Shown here one piece after another: positions 52,260-60,714 of a stretch of DNA of 64,000 nt. Made by a program: the position numbers and the translations under genes. Origin of the DNA: Gaiellaceae bacterium (GTDB lineage: Bacteria; Actinomycetota; Thermoleophilia; Gaiellales; Gaiellaceae). Numbering within the stretch: the stretch's first letter is position 1; every line of letters begins with the position of its first letter. Under the pieces are notes generated by a model. The model ran no database searches, had not been told where the DNA came from, and saw only the letters and a program-made list of their open reading frames with translations. The stretch lies in the NCBI GenBank assembly GCA_030446625.1, contig JAUJMY010000002.1:62001-126000 (forward strand), read 5' to 3'.

Positions 52260-53563
52260 TAAGCCGCCGTCTCGGCCGCCGGCGCCTCGGCCCCGGCGCG
52301 GAACTCGATCTCGAGCCGCTCGATGCGCGAGCCGTCGACCTGGAGCACGCGGAAGAGCAGTTCCTCGCGCTCGAGCTCGTCGCGTTCCACGGGCGCGCGG
52401 CCGAGTCGTCCGAACACGAACCCGGCCATCGTGTGGAAGTCCTCGGCCGGGAGGCTCGTTCCGAACTGCTCGTTGAAGTCGTCGATCGGGAACGTCCCGT
52501 CGATCTGGATCGTCGTCTCGTCGATGCGGACGAAGCGCTCGTCGGGCAGGTCGAACTCGTCCTCGATCTCGCCGACAATCTCCTCGAGCAGGTCCTCGAG
52601 CGTCACGATCCCCTGCATCGCCCCGTACTCGTCGACGACGACCGCGAGGTGCTGCTTCTCGCGGCGGAAGTCCGCGAGCAGAGCGCCGAGGTCCTTCGTC
52701 TCGGGGACGATCGCGACCGGGCGCAGGAGCTCGGGGACGTGCACGTCGGCCATGCCGCGGTCGTTCAGCGCGGAGAACAGGTCGCGCACGTGCAGGATGC
52801 CGACGATCTCGTCCAGCGAGCCGCGGTAGGCGGGGTAGCGCGTGAAGGGAGAGTCGACGACGGCCGCGAGGCACTCCTCGGCGGGGAGGTCGACCGATAT
52901 CGCGACCACCTCGGGCCGCGGGACCATCACCTCGTGCACCTCTTTGCCCGCGAAGTCGAAGACCTTGTAGAGCATCTCCTCCTCCGCCTCCTCGATCACT
53001 CCCGTGTCCTCTGCGGCCGCCACGATCATCCGGATGTCCTCCTCGCTGTGCGCGACGATGCCCGCGGGAGCGGGGCTGATCCCGAACAGGCTGGTGAACG
53101 CGTTCGAGGACAGCTGGAGGAACCACACGATCGGGTACGTCGCGACGTAGAAGGCCTCGACCGGGAGGGCAACCCAGAGCGCCGTCGACTCGTTCTTCTG
53201 GAGCGCGATCGCCTTCGGGACGAGCTCGCCGAGCGTCACGTGCAGGTAGGTGACGATCGCGAATGCGATGGCGAAGGCGGCCGCGTGCGACAGGACCGGC
53301 GGGTCGATCCAGTGCTCGACCAACGGCTCGCCGACGGCGCCGAGGAGGATCGAGAACGTGGTGATGCCGAGCTGGACCGTGCCGATGAACCGGACCGGGC
53401 TGTCCATGATCCGGAGCGCGATCTTCGCGCGCAGGCTGCCGCCCTCCGCCATCTCGTTCAGTCGAGAGCGCCGCGCGGTGACGAGCGCGTACTCGGCCGC
53501 AACCCAGAACCCGTTCGCCAGGACGATCAGGAGAACGGCAAGAGCCTGAAGAGCGATTGTCAT
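52259..53563 (-). CDS. CNNM/CorC-type transporter (hemolysin family, CBS pair)
   Basis: The 434-residue protein has an N-terminal CNNM (DUF21) membrane domain (residues 1-180, LIVLANGFWVAAEYALVTAR and later spans). Two CBS domains follow (about 205-320; MVPRPEVVAISVDLPAEECL, VVVDEYGAMQGIVTLEDLLE), then a CorC/HlyC C-terminal domain with TFPIDDFNEQFGTSLPAEDF. Relatives move Mg2+ or Co2+ and sense nucleotides through CBS. Its stop lies at the arm of a structured element. Confidence 0.92.
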   Translation of the reverse strand: MTIALQALAVLLIVLANGFWVAAEYALVTARRSRLNEMAEGGSLRAKIALRIMDSPVRFIGTVQLGITTFSILLGAVGEPLVEHWIDPPVLSHAAAFAIAFAIVTYLHVTLGELVPKAIALQKNESTALWVALPVEAFYVATYPIVWFLQLSSNAFTSLFGISPAPAGIVAHSEEDIRMIVAAAEDTGVIEEAEEEMLYKVFDFAGKEVHEVMVPRPEVVAISVDLPAEECLAAVVDSPFTRYPAYRGSLDEIVGILHVRDLFSALNDRGMADVHVPELLRPVAIVPETKDLGALLADFRREKQHLAVVVDEYGAMQGIVTLEDLLEEIVGEIEDEFDLPDERFVRIDETTIQIDGTFPIDDFNEQFGTSLPAEDFHTMAGFVFGRLGRAPVERDELEREELLFRVLQVDGSRIERLEIEFRAGAEAPAAETAA

Positions 53564-53648
53564 GCCCCGGCGCGCTCCGGGGCGCCGGGACTCGGCGGGA
53601 GGTCGTCGTCCAAGGTGAGCGACGGAGTATAGCCGCGGCGGCGGGTCG

Positions 53649-53662
53649 CGAACGTACGTTCT
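53649..53662 (+). promoter_or_regulatory. LexA-like (SOS) box before the radical SAM gene
   Basis: CGAACGTACGTTCT matches CGAACRNRYGTTYG at 13 of 14 positions. Its last base is the first base of the -10 box TAGACT, so a bound LexA would cover the promoter. Confidence 0.6.
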
Positions 53663-53667
53663 AGACT
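53662..53667 (+). promoter_or_regulatory. -10 box TAGACT, leaderless type
   Basis: TAGACT lies 6 nt before GTG 53674 and abuts the SOS box. Confidence 0.5.
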
Positions 53668-53673
53668 CCCAGC

Positions 53674-54570
53674 GTGGAGCTGGAATACCGCGAGGTTCCG
53701 TGCCGCAGCGCGCTGAACCGCGTGAAGGGCATGTCGTTCCGGTGGTCGCTGAACCCGTACATGGGCTGCGTCCACCGCTGCACCTTCTGCTACGTCCGCG
53801 CCTTCGAGCTGCGGGCTCAGCGACCGTCCGACGACCGCTACGGGCGCGCGATCCGCGTCAAGACGAACGTCGTCGAGGTGCTGCGCAGGGAGCTCGCGCG
53901 CCCGTCGTGGGAGGCCGAGCACGTCGCGATCGGCGCTGCGACCGATCCGTACCAGCCGGCGGAGGGGCGCTACCGCCTGACGCGCGGCTGCATCGAGGCC
54001 CTCGGCGACGCACACAACCCGTTCCACATCATCACCCGCGGCCCGATGATCGTCCGTGACGTCGACGTCCTCGCGGAGGCGGCGCGGCGCGCGCAGGTCG
54101 CGGTCACCTTCTCGATCCCGACGCTCGACGAGGAGGTGTGGCGGCGGACGGAACCGTCGACGGCACACCCGCGGCAGCGCCTGCGCGCGCTCGCGCGCCT
54201 CGTCGACGCGGGGATCAGCGCGCGCGTCGGGATGGCGCCGATCCTGCCCGGGATCTCCGACGCCCCCGAGCAGCTCGCCGCCGTCGTGCGCGCAGCGCGC
54301 GAGGCCGGAGCGACCGGGATCTGGGCGAACCTGCTCTTCCTGCGCGCCGGGACGCGCGAGCACTTCCTCGAGAACCTCGCCCGCGACTGGCCGGAGGAGC
54401 TCGAGCGCTACGAGCGGCTGTACGCCGGCCGCGCGTACCTCGGAAGCGCTGAGCTGAAGCCGCTGCGTGCGCAGGTCGCGCAGCTGAGCCGCGACCTCGG
54501 CATCCGTGATCGCCGCGCGGTCCGCCTCGCTCCGCCGGCCGAGCCGGAGCAGCTGAGCCTCTCGACGTGA
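53674..54570 (+). CDS. Rv2578c-family radical SAM protein (SplB-like)
   Basis: The 298-residue protein binds a 4Fe-4S cluster through GCVHRCTFCYVRAF (C-x3-C-x2-C, about residue 32) and continues with IGAATDPYQPAEGRYRLTRG, HIITRGPMIVRDVDVL and GMAPILPGISDAPEQLAAVV, as in Rv2578c and spore-photoproduct-lyase-like enzymes. The reaction is unknown, but a DNA-repair role is plausible and fits the adjoining LexA box. GTG 53674 is set by the family start. Confidence 0.88.
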   Translation: MELEYREVPCRSALNRVKGMSFRWSLNPYMGCVHRCTFCYVRAFELRAQRPSDDRYGRAIRVKTNVVEVLRRELARPSWEAEHVAIGAATDPYQPAEGRYRLTRGCIEALGDAHNPFHIITRGPMIVRDVDVLAEAARRAQVAVTFSIPTLDEEVWRRTEPSTAHPRQRLRALARLVDAGISARVGMAPILPGISDAPEQLAAVVRAAREAGATGIWANLLFLRAGTREHFLENLARDWPEELERYERLYAGRAYLGSAELKPLRAQVAQLSRDLGIRDRRAVRLAPPAEPEQLSLST

Positions 54571-54597
54571 TCCGGCCGGGGCACTGCGAGCGCGGCC

Positions 54598-54619
54598 GGG
54601 CGCGCCGCCCGCCGCGCCC
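54598..54619. terminator. GC-rich hairpin between convergent genes
   Basis: GGGCGCG and CGCGCCC pair across 8 nt between the radical SAM and glycosyltransferase stops. There is no T-run, so confidence is limited. Confidence 0.35.
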
Positions 54620-54634
54620 CGGGGGGTCGCGCGG

Positions 54635-56599
54635 CTACTCGAGCGTGATCGGGGCGGGGTCCGCGGCGGCGTCATCCCGTGCGGCAACGACGAGCTCGAG
54701 CCGCTGCTGCGACCGCCGGTACGGAACTCGCCGCTCCTCGAGCGTCTCCATCGCTCCCACCTCGTTCGGACCCGCGGCGAGCGTGACGACGATCTCCGGC
54801 GCGGGCTCGTCGAGCGGCGTGACGCCGGTTGCAGAGACGCCGCCGACCAGCGAGACACCGCGCAGCCCGAGACGGAGGCTGCGGCGATACGTCTTGCCGG
54901 CGGAGGACGCGAGGTCGAGCGTGAAGACGGTGCGCGCGTTCGCCATCGTCACCGTGACCACGACGCGGCGGAAGGGTGTCCGATTGTGGACGACGAGCGG
55001 CAGCGTGAGGACGGATCCGCGGAGGCGCAGCAGGCGCTCGAGCGACGGCGCGTCGGACGCCTCCGCCGCGGCGCCCGTCCTGTACCCGGCGTCCAGGCGG
55101 AATCGGTACGGGGTTCGGTCGCCGAAGCGATCGAGCACGGCGAAGTTCTCGCGGCCGCGGTCGAGCGCGTAGACGACCGGGCCGTCGTGCCCAGGCGAGT
55201 TCCGCAGCGCCGCCAGGGGATGGAGAAGGTGGGGCGCGTAGAGCACGGGCACGAACACGAGCGCCTGATCGAGGTCCGCTTGCTCGAACGGGCGATAGAC
55301 CGCGCGATTGTCGCGAGTGATCGCGAGATTGTCTGCGAGTGCCGCGTGCAAGACGACGCCGCTCCAGACGGCCATTGCGAGCGCTGCTGCCAGCGCCCAC
55401 ACCGCGTGGCGCCGCCACAGCCGGACGAAGCCGCTCGCGCCGAAGATGCTGAGCGGGATCATGATCGGGAGGAAGTAGTAGGGGCCGAGGAGGCGGGCGA
55501 GACCCCACGCGACCGTGGTGTAGCCGCCGAAGTAGAAGACGTAGACGAGCGGGATCGTGACGGCGAACGCCGCGAGGTACGGCTCGACCGGGTGGCGGCG
55601 ACGGCCGAAACCGGCGTGAGCGAGCGCGACGAGGAGGAGGCCGCCGAAGGACCAGAGCAGCGTGAGCGCGGTCAGTCCCGTGACCGCCTGTAGACCGTGC
55701 GCAAGCGTGAACTCGAACCCGCCCTCCACCGGCGACTGCCGCCTGAAGCCGAACCCTGGACCGGCGTCCGGCGAGTAGCGAAGCAGGGGGTGCATGAGCG
55801 CGGCACCCGTCGCCGCCTTGTTGTACGCGATCATCGCCCCCAGCGGCGCGGCTGCGCCGCCGGCGAGCGCCGCCGCGTCTCCGGCGAGTTGTCGTATCGT
55901 CCTCCGCCCGCTGACGATCGCGTACACAGCCATCGGCAGGACGACCATCACGGCCTCGGACGAGCGGGCGAACAAGGCGACGCCGAACGCGAGCCCGGCG
56001 GCCGCCATCCACCGACGACTCTGGAGACGTGTCGCGCGGAGGAAGAGGAGCAGGAACGCCTCCACGAGCACGAGGAACGGGACGTACGGCAGGAAGGTCA
56101 TCGACGGGACGAGGAATACGGGCGAGGCGGCCAGGAACGCCGCCGCAAGCACGGCCTCCGCCGACCTCCTCAGCACCTCACGCGCGAGGAGGAAGAGCAG
56201 GACGATCGCGGCGGCGGCGTAGAGTCCGTGCGCCGCGCGCTCGCTGCCGAACATGACCTTCGCGAACGCGATCATCGCCGAGTTGACGGGCGGGAAGACG
56301 GTCACGAAGCTGCCGTTGTGCTCGTAGCCGAACCACGGCGTGAACGCCTCAGCCGGCTCGGGCGCTGACGCGAACAGTCTGCCCTCGCTGAACGCGTCCG
56401 CCTGGAGCAGGTAGACCGCCTCGTCGTGGTTATCCGAGAGGTACGGGAAGACCTGGTGCGATCCGGCGATCGCCCATGTCGCGGCAGCTGCCGCGAGCAG
56501 GGCCACGAACGGGATCGGGCCGCGCAGAAGGCCGAGCGCTCTCGCAGTGAGCGCCGGCTCGCGTCCGCCAGGCGGGCGCGTGTCGGCGCTCGTCCTCAC
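54635..56599 (-). CDS. GT-C/GT39-like membrane glycosyltransferase
   Basis: The 654-residue protein has about eleven membrane spans from residue 25 to 445. The first external loop carries YLSDNHDEAVYLLQADAFSE, an acidic pair like the catalytic Asp/Glu of ArnT/PMT-type enzymes, and GYEHNGSFVTVFPPVNSAMI. A soluble domain of about 200 residues ends the chain. Such enzymes transfer sugars from polyprenyl phosphates outside the membrane. GTG 56599 is preferred for its GGGAGGG site at 7 nt; an ATG 12 codons earlier is possible. Confidence 0.75.
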   Translation of the reverse strand: MRTSADTRPPGGREPALTARALGLLRGPIPFVALLAAAAATWAIAGSHQVFPYLSDNHDEAVYLLQADAFSEGRLFASAPEPAEAFTPWFGYEHNGSFVTVFPPVNSAMIAFAKVMFGSERAAHGLYAAAAIVLLFLLAREVLRRSAEAVLAAAFLAASPVFLVPSMTFLPYVPFLVLVEAFLLLFLRATRLQSRRWMAAAGLAFGVALFARSSEAVMVVLPMAVYAIVSGRRTIRQLAGDAAALAGGAAAPLGAMIAYNKAATGAALMHPLLRYSPDAGPGFGFRRQSPVEGGFEFTLAHGLQAVTGLTALTLLWSFGGLLLVALAHAGFGRRRHPVEPYLAAFAVTIPLVYVFYFGGYTTVAWGLARLLGPYYFLPIMIPLSIFGASGFVRLWRRHAVWALAAALAMAVWSGVVLHAALADNLAITRDNRAVYRPFEQADLDQALVFVPVLYAPHLLHPLAALRNSPGHDGPVVYALDRGRENFAVLDRFGDRTPYRFRLDAGYRTGAAAEASDAPSLERLLRLRGSVLTLPLVVHNRTPFRRVVVTVTMANARTVFTLDLASSAGKTYRRSLRLGLRGVSLVGGVSATGVTPLDEPAPEIVVTLAAGPNEVGAMETLEERRVPYRRSQQRLELVVAARDDAAADPAPITLE

Positions 56600-56782
56600 C
56601 GGCGCTCCCTCCCGACGATGCTGCCGCGCCGCCATCGCGCGGTGAGCGTATCGGCGGGCGCTGCCGCCGCCCGGGCGAAGGTCGGTCGCGAGACGACCAT
56701 CGCCGCGCTCCGCCTCGCTCCACCCCGATTCGGATGGAGCTAAGCCTCGCCACGCGATTTGCCGACTAGAATCGCGGCGCCT

Positions 56783-57433
56783 GTGAACGCGACGAGCCCC
56801 GAGTCCGCGAACGGCAAGGAGATCACGTGCCTGGTCGTCGACGACCACGAGGTCGTTCGCGAAGGGCTGCGGCTCTCCCTCTCGCGCGCGCCGCACATCC
56901 GGGTCATCGGTGAGGCCGCGGACGGCGCGACCGCCGTCACGCTCGCGGAGCGGCGGCGGCCGAAGGTCGTGATCATGGACGTGCGCATGCCCGGCATGGA
57001 CGGGCTGGAGGCGACGAAGCTGCTGACCGCGCGCGTCCCCGACACCGCGGTCCTCATCTTCACCGCGTACAGCGAGCGTTCGCTGCTCGGCCGCGGCCTC
57101 GACTCGGGGGCGAAGGGCTACATCCTCAAGGAGGCGCCGCACCAGACGCTCCTGCGCGCGATCGAGAAGGTCGCGGGCGGAGAGGGCTACGTCGACCCGG
57201 CGCTGATGCCTGCGTTCCTGACCGGCAAGGACAAGGACGACATGCTCACGCCGCGCGAGCGCGAGATCCTCCAGCTGCTCGCGGACGGGATGTCGAACGC
57301 AGACGTCGCCACGCGGCTCTTCATCAGCCAGGAGACGGTGAAGAGCCACGTCCGCCACATCCTCGCGAAGCTCGAGGCCGACACGCGCACGCACGCGGTC
57401 GCGATCGCGCTGCGCGAGGCGATCATCGACTGA
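56783..57433 (+). CDS. NarL/LuxR-type response regulator
   Basis: The 216-residue protein has a receiver domain with VVDDHEVVREG (acidic pair), VVIMDVRMPGMDGLEATKLL (phospho-Asp), LIFTAYSERS and GYILKEAPH (Thr and Lys switches). A LuxR HTH follows (LTPREREILQLLADGMSNAD, then VATRLFISQETVKSHVRHIL). It is followed by a histidine kinase gene. GTG 56783 has TAGAAT 10 nt upstream. Confidence 0.93.
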   Translation: MNATSPESANGKEITCLVVDDHEVVREGLRLSLSRAPHIRVIGEAADGATAVTLAERRRPKVVIMDVRMPGMDGLEATKLLTARVPDTAVLIFTAYSERSLLGRGLDSGAKGYILKEAPHQTLLRAIEKVAGGEGYVDPALMPAFLTGKDKDDMLTPREREILQLLADGMSNADVATRLFISQETVKSHVRHILAKLEADTRTHAVAIALREAIID

Positions 57434-57475
57434 GTGCGCCGCCCGCGGCAGCATCGCGGGAAGGTGGGGTAGGCG

Positions 57476-58255
57476 CTGCTCGTACTCCTCGGCGCCGCCG
57501 TCGCCGCTGCCGTCGGCGCGGCCGCGCGCGCGCTTCTGCGGCGCGAGCGCGAGCGGCACCGCGAAGTCGGGGAGGAGCGCGCTCGGCTGCTCGCGGAGGC
57601 ACGGGAGCGGGAGGCGGAGCACGGGAGCCTGTCGGCGCAGCTGATCACGGCGGAGCAGGACGAGCGCAGGCGCCTCGCGCTCTACCTCCACGACACGTCG
57701 GTGCAGTCGCTCTCGGGGATCGCGCTCATGCTCGACGCCGCGGTGCAGTCGCTCGAAAGCGGCGACGCGGAACAGGCGGCGGCCGTGATCCGCTCCGCGC
57801 TCGAGCGCCACCGCGAGACGATCCGGCAGCTCCGCGACCTGTCGTTCGCGCTCGAGCCGGTCGTCCTGCGCGACCAGGGCTTCGTGCCCGCGGTGCGCGC
57901 GCTCGCGGACCAGATCGGGCTCGACCACGAGATCCAGGTCGAGGTGGACGTGGACGCCGCCGAGGCGCTCGCGGAAAAGGCGCAGGCGGCCCTCTACCAG
58001 ATCCTGCGCGACGCGCTGCACAGTGCGGTCAGGCGCGGCCCGCCGAAGCGGATCGCGGTGAACGTCCGCCGCGAGGGCGACGGCGCGATCGAGACGGTGA
58101 TCGTGGACGACGCACCGGGCGAGCGGCGCCGCGCGACGTTCGATCCGATCGCCGAGCGCGCGCGATCGCTCAACGGCCGCCTCGACGTCGAGCACGGCGC
58201 CGACGGAGGGACGATCGTCCGCGTCCACCTGCCCTCGTACGTCAGCGGCGACTAA
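57476..58255 (+). CDS. NarL-type sensor histidine kinase, short, with degenerate N box
   Basis: The product has an N-terminal membrane helix (residues 2-21), a coiled linker, a HisKA_3 domain with phospho-His in DERRRLALYLHDTSVQSLSG and an HATPase region. The N box reads RDALHSAV, lacking the usual Asn, while the DDAPG and GGTIVRVHLP boxes remain. No ATG/GTG/TTG fits. GTG 57434, directly after the regulator stop, is in frame but interrupted by TAG at 57470. CTG 57476 follows that stop and starts at the membrane helix. Either the start is CTG or the TAG is an error. It would phosphorylate the preceding regulator. Confidence 0.75.
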   Translation: MLVLLGAAVAAAVGAAARALLRRERERHREVGEERARLLAEAREREAEHGSLSAQLITAEQDERRRLALYLHDTSVQSLSGIALMLDAAVQSLESGDAEQAAAVIRSALERHRETIRQLRDLSFALEPVVLRDQGFVPAVRALADQIGLDHEIQVEVDVDAAEALAEKAQAALYQILRDALHSAVRRGPPKRIAVNVRREGDGAIETVIVDDAPGERRRATFDPIAERARSLNGRLDVEHGADGGTIVRVHLPSYVSGD

Positions 58256-58258
58256 GAT
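58253..58258 (+). promoter_or_regulatory. -10 box TAAGAT, leaderless type
   Basis: TAAGAT overlaps the kinase stop and lies 8 nt before ATG 58267. Confidence 0.35.
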
Positions 58259-58266
58259 CGCGCGCG

Positions 58267-58455
58267 ATGGCGGACGGCAAGCACCTGCTCTTCGTCTGGA
58301 GGCCGACGGGCTACGTCCTCGAGGAGCGCGACGGCGAGCCGCCGGCCGTCGGCGCCGTCGTCGAGCTGGACGGCGACGAGCGGCAGAAGGTGAGCAAGAT
58401 CGGGCCGTCGCCGCTGCCGGGCGACCAGCGCCCCTGCGCGTATTTGCAAGCCTGA
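58267..58455 (+). CDS. 62-residue hypothetical protein
   Basis: A small beta-rich product (HLLFVWRPTGYVLEERDGEP, then VGAVVELDGDERQKVSKIG) whose stop falls inside the first hairpin downstream. Family not recognised. Confidence 0.6.
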   Translation: MADGKHLLFVWRPTGYVLEERDGEPPAVGAVVELDGDERQKVSKIGPSPLPGDQRPCAYLQA

Positions 58456-58476
58456 AGCCGTTCCGGCTTCAGGCTT
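58448..58476 (+). terminator. 12-bp-stem terminator hairpin
   Basis: AAGCCTGAAGCC and GGCTTCAGGCTT pair perfectly around a 5-nt loop, overlapping the end of the small gene. Confidence 0.65.
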
Positions 58477-58490
58477 AAGGAAGGGTCCAC

Positions 58491-58526
58491 AGCAGCAGGA
58501 GTGCCGAAAAGGGCACTCCTGCTGCT
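58491..58526. terminator. 15-bp-stem bidirectional terminator hairpin
   Basis: AGCAGCAGGAGTGCC and its complement pair perfectly around GAAAAG, 18 nt before the stop of the opposite FAD gene. Confidence 0.65.
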
Positions 58527-58543
58527 CTTCAGGGCCAGGCGAG

Positions 58544-59632
58544 CTAAGACGCGGCGATCGTCTCCGCCGCGATCCGCCCGAAGACGAGTGCGGCTGCGAG
58601 ACCGGAGGCGTAGCCGCCGGTTGCGATTCCGCCGGCGTCGGCACCGGCGGCGTAGAGCGCCTCGATCCGCGTGCCGTCGGTGCGCAGGACACGCGCGGCG
58701 CCGTCGATTCGGAGGCCGCCGATCGTGTGCGTGACCGCAGCTTGTACGTGCACGGCCGTGAACGGCGGCGTCCGCAGCTTGTCCGACTGCGGCACGCCGA
58801 GCTCCGCAATCGTGGATGCCCGCCGAACCGCGGCGCCGAGCTCGGCCGCGACGGCGATCATCTCAGCGATGGTCCGCTCGCGCACGCGCCGCTCGAGCGC
58901 CGCGGCGTCGACGACGAGCCAGCCGCGCCCGCCCGCGCGCGCGAGCGCTTGGGGCGCCTCGACCTCCGACCAGCCGAGGTCGACCGGCACCTCCCGTCCC
59001 TGCTCGTCGACGAGCAGCGCGAAGCGCGCGTAGAGCTGTGCCGCCGGAACGAAATCCTCCTCGGCCACGGGCGCAGCAGGCAGCAGCCGACCGTAGAACT
59101 CGTCCTCGTCGCCGGCGAACGCGGCGCCGAGCGCGCGCGCGAGCTCGAGCGCGTCGCCGCTGCTCCACGGGTTCGAGCGCAGCGCGAGCCGGCGCCGCCG
59201 CGCGAGCGCGACGGAGAAGCCGCCCGTGGCGAGCAGGAGCGGGCCGTTCGGCGCGAACGGCGTCGACAGCCGCACCTCGCCCGCGGCGCGCACGAGCGCG
59301 GCCGTCAGTTCCGCCGGGTCGAAGCGGCGGCCGACGGTGCAGGGGTTGCCGGTGTCGCGCACGACGACGGGGACTCCGAAGGACTCCAGCCAGTCGAGCG
59401 CGTCGTCGAGCCGCTCCACGATCAGGGCCTGGAGGGCCGCGTCGCCGCCGGGACACTCGGCGCGGAACTCCGCGAGGGTGCGGTGGCGCCACACGACGCA
59501 GCTCGAGATCAGCATCGAGCCGCCGGGCCGGTCGCCCTTCTCGAGGACGAGCGGGTGGAGACCGAGGTCGCGTGCGCGCGCGGCCGCGACGAGGCCCGCC
59601 ATCCCGGCGCCGGCGATCGTCAGCGACGTCAG
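58544..59632 (-). CDS. FAD-dependent oxidoreductase (fumarate reductase/ketosteroid dehydrogenase-like)
   Basis: The 362-residue protein has an N-terminal FAD site TIAGAGMAGLVAAARARDLG (G-x-G-x-x-G) and LEKGDRPGGSML. The C-terminal part has HTIGGLRIDGAARVL and ALYAAGADAGGIATGGYASG, the second FAD-binding stretch of FAD_binding_2 enzymes. It likely transfers hydride to or from an enone. Homology begins at 59632, where the codon is CTG inside a CTGA overlap with the VOC stop; no ATG/GTG/TTG exists upstream in frame near it. Confidence 0.82.
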   Translation of the reverse strand: MTSLTIAGAGMAGLVAAARARDLGLHPLVLEKGDRPGGSMLISSCVVWRHRTLAEFRAECPGGDAALQALIVERLDDALDWLESFGVPVVVRDTGNPCTVGRRFDPAELTAALVRAAGEVRLSTPFAPNGPLLLATGGFSVALARRRRLALRSNPWSSGDALELARALGAAFAGDEDEFYGRLLPAAPVAEEDFVPAAQLYARFALLVDEQGREVPVDLGWSEVEAPQALARAGGRGWLVVDAAALERRVRERTIAEMIAVAAELGAAVRRASTIAELGVPQSDKLRTPPFTAVHVQAAVTHTIGGLRIDGAARVLRTDGTRIEALYAAGADAGGIATGGYASGLAAALVFGRIAAETIAAS

Positions 59633-60291
59633 GTCAGCGAGAAGCTCGGCTTGTGCTCGACGTACTCGATCTTCACACGCTCGGGCCCCCACAGGAAGAC
59701 CGCGAGCGTGTTCGCCGCGTCGACGAAGTCGGCGACCTCGATCCCCTTCTCCTCGGCCTCGTCCCGCGTGGCCTCTGCGGAGTCGACGAGGACGGCGAGG
59801 TGGTTCAGGAGCGGCCGCTCCGGGTCGCCGGGGTCGCCTTCGTGGAACTCGACGAAGGCGCCGCCGACGGTGACGCGCGGCTGCCCCTCCGGCCCCGGCT
59901 CGGCCGACTCGAAGCCGAGGCGCAGGTACTCCTCCGCCGTCTGCGCGGGCCGCGCCGACCACAGCGCGACGTGGTCGAGGTCGTACTCGACCTCGGTCGG
60001 CGCCGCGACGAGCCGCAGCTGCACACCGTCTCCGACCTCGAAGCTCGAGCCGCCGCCGTCCGCGCCGTCGACGCTAGAGACGCGGAGGGCGACGTGCTTC
60101 AGGGCTCCGCGCTCCCGCGGCCCTTCGGCGTCGAACAGCGTCAGCTTGCCCCGCCGCGCATCCGACCCGACGAGCGTGAAGCGGTCGGTGCGGTCGATGA
60201 CGTGCATGCCGAGGCGCGCGACCGCGAAGTCGGAGATCGCGTCGCGCTCGGCGGTCCAGAGCGCGACGTGGTCGAGCGTCCGCGGCTGCAC
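59629..60291 (-). CDS. double VOC-domain protein
   Basis: The 220-residue protein holds two VOC units: LDHVALWTAERDAISDFAVA, then LKHVALRVSSVDGAD (first half), and YDLDHVALWSARPAQTAEEY followed by LNHLAVLVDSAEATR (second half). This resembles HPPD-like or extradiol dioxygenase-like proteins. It is translationally coupled to the FAD enzyme downstream, so both may act on one small molecule. TATCGT lies 7 nt before the GTG. Confidence 0.82.
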   Translation of the reverse strand: MQPRTLDHVALWTAERDAISDFAVARLGMHVIDRTDRFTLVGSDARRGKLTLFDAEGPRERGALKHVALRVSSVDGADGGGSSFEVGDGVQLRLVAAPTEVEYDLDHVALWSARPAQTAEEYLRLGFESAEPGPEGQPRVTVGGAFVEFHEGDPGDPERPLLNHLAVLVDSAEATRDEAEEKGIEVADFVDAANTLAVFLWGPERVKIEYVEHKPSFSLT

Positions 60292-60298
60292 GCCGGCA

Positions 60299-60304
60299 AC
60301 GATA
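60299..60304 (-). promoter_or_regulatory. -10 box TATCGT, leaderless type
   Basis: Minus-strand TATCGT lies 7 nt before GTG 60291. Confidence 0.4.
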
Positions 60305-60319
60305 CCGAGGCGAACCGCG

Positions 60320-60658
60320 TCACTTCTTCCTGCGGTCGACGGCGCGCTCGAGCTCCGCCTTCGTCATCTTCGAGCGTCCCTCGATGTTCATCGACTTCGC
60401 CTCGTTGTAGAGCTGGTCGCGCGTGCGGCCCTTCGGCCGGTTCGTCCCGGAGCGCAGGCCGCCGCGGCGGCCGGACGAGATGTCCTCGCGCGAGAGCCGC
60501 GAAGCCTCCTTCGCCTCTCCGGCGCGCGCCCGCTCCTTGTTGACGGTGCGTGCGGCGACCTCCTCCGCCTTGTCCTCCGGCTCGCCACGCTCGAGCAGGC
60601 TCTCTTTGACGTGCTCGTATTGGCGCTCGCGCTTCTTCGTCCACCCGGGCTGGGGCAT
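60320..60658 (-). CDS. small basic protein with Rho-N/SAP-like C-terminus
   Basis: The 112-residue, highly charged product starts PQPGWTKKRERQYEHVKESL, with a helical pair typical of proteins often labelled plasmid stabilisation protein. It ends in TRDQLYNEAKSMNIEGRSKM, a SAP/Rho N-terminal-like helix-extended-helix that may bind nucleic acid. GGAGG precedes the ATG. Confidence 0.75.
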   Translation of the reverse strand: MPQPGWTKKRERQYEHVKESLLERGEPEDKAEEVAARTVNKERARAGEAKEASRLSREDISSGRRGGLRSGTNRPKGRTRDQLYNEAKSMNIEGRSKMTKAELERAVDRRKK

Positions 60659-60714
60659 CGGCCACCTCCTTCGTCGCTGGCCGGCTTATGCCCGGCGGCG
60701 AGTGTGGCTACGCG

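Noticed and set aside
56600-58228. N-terminal extension of the glycosyltransferase frame through the two-component genes
   Set aside because: It is antisense to a convincing response regulator and kinase; a strong ribosome site supports GTG 56599.
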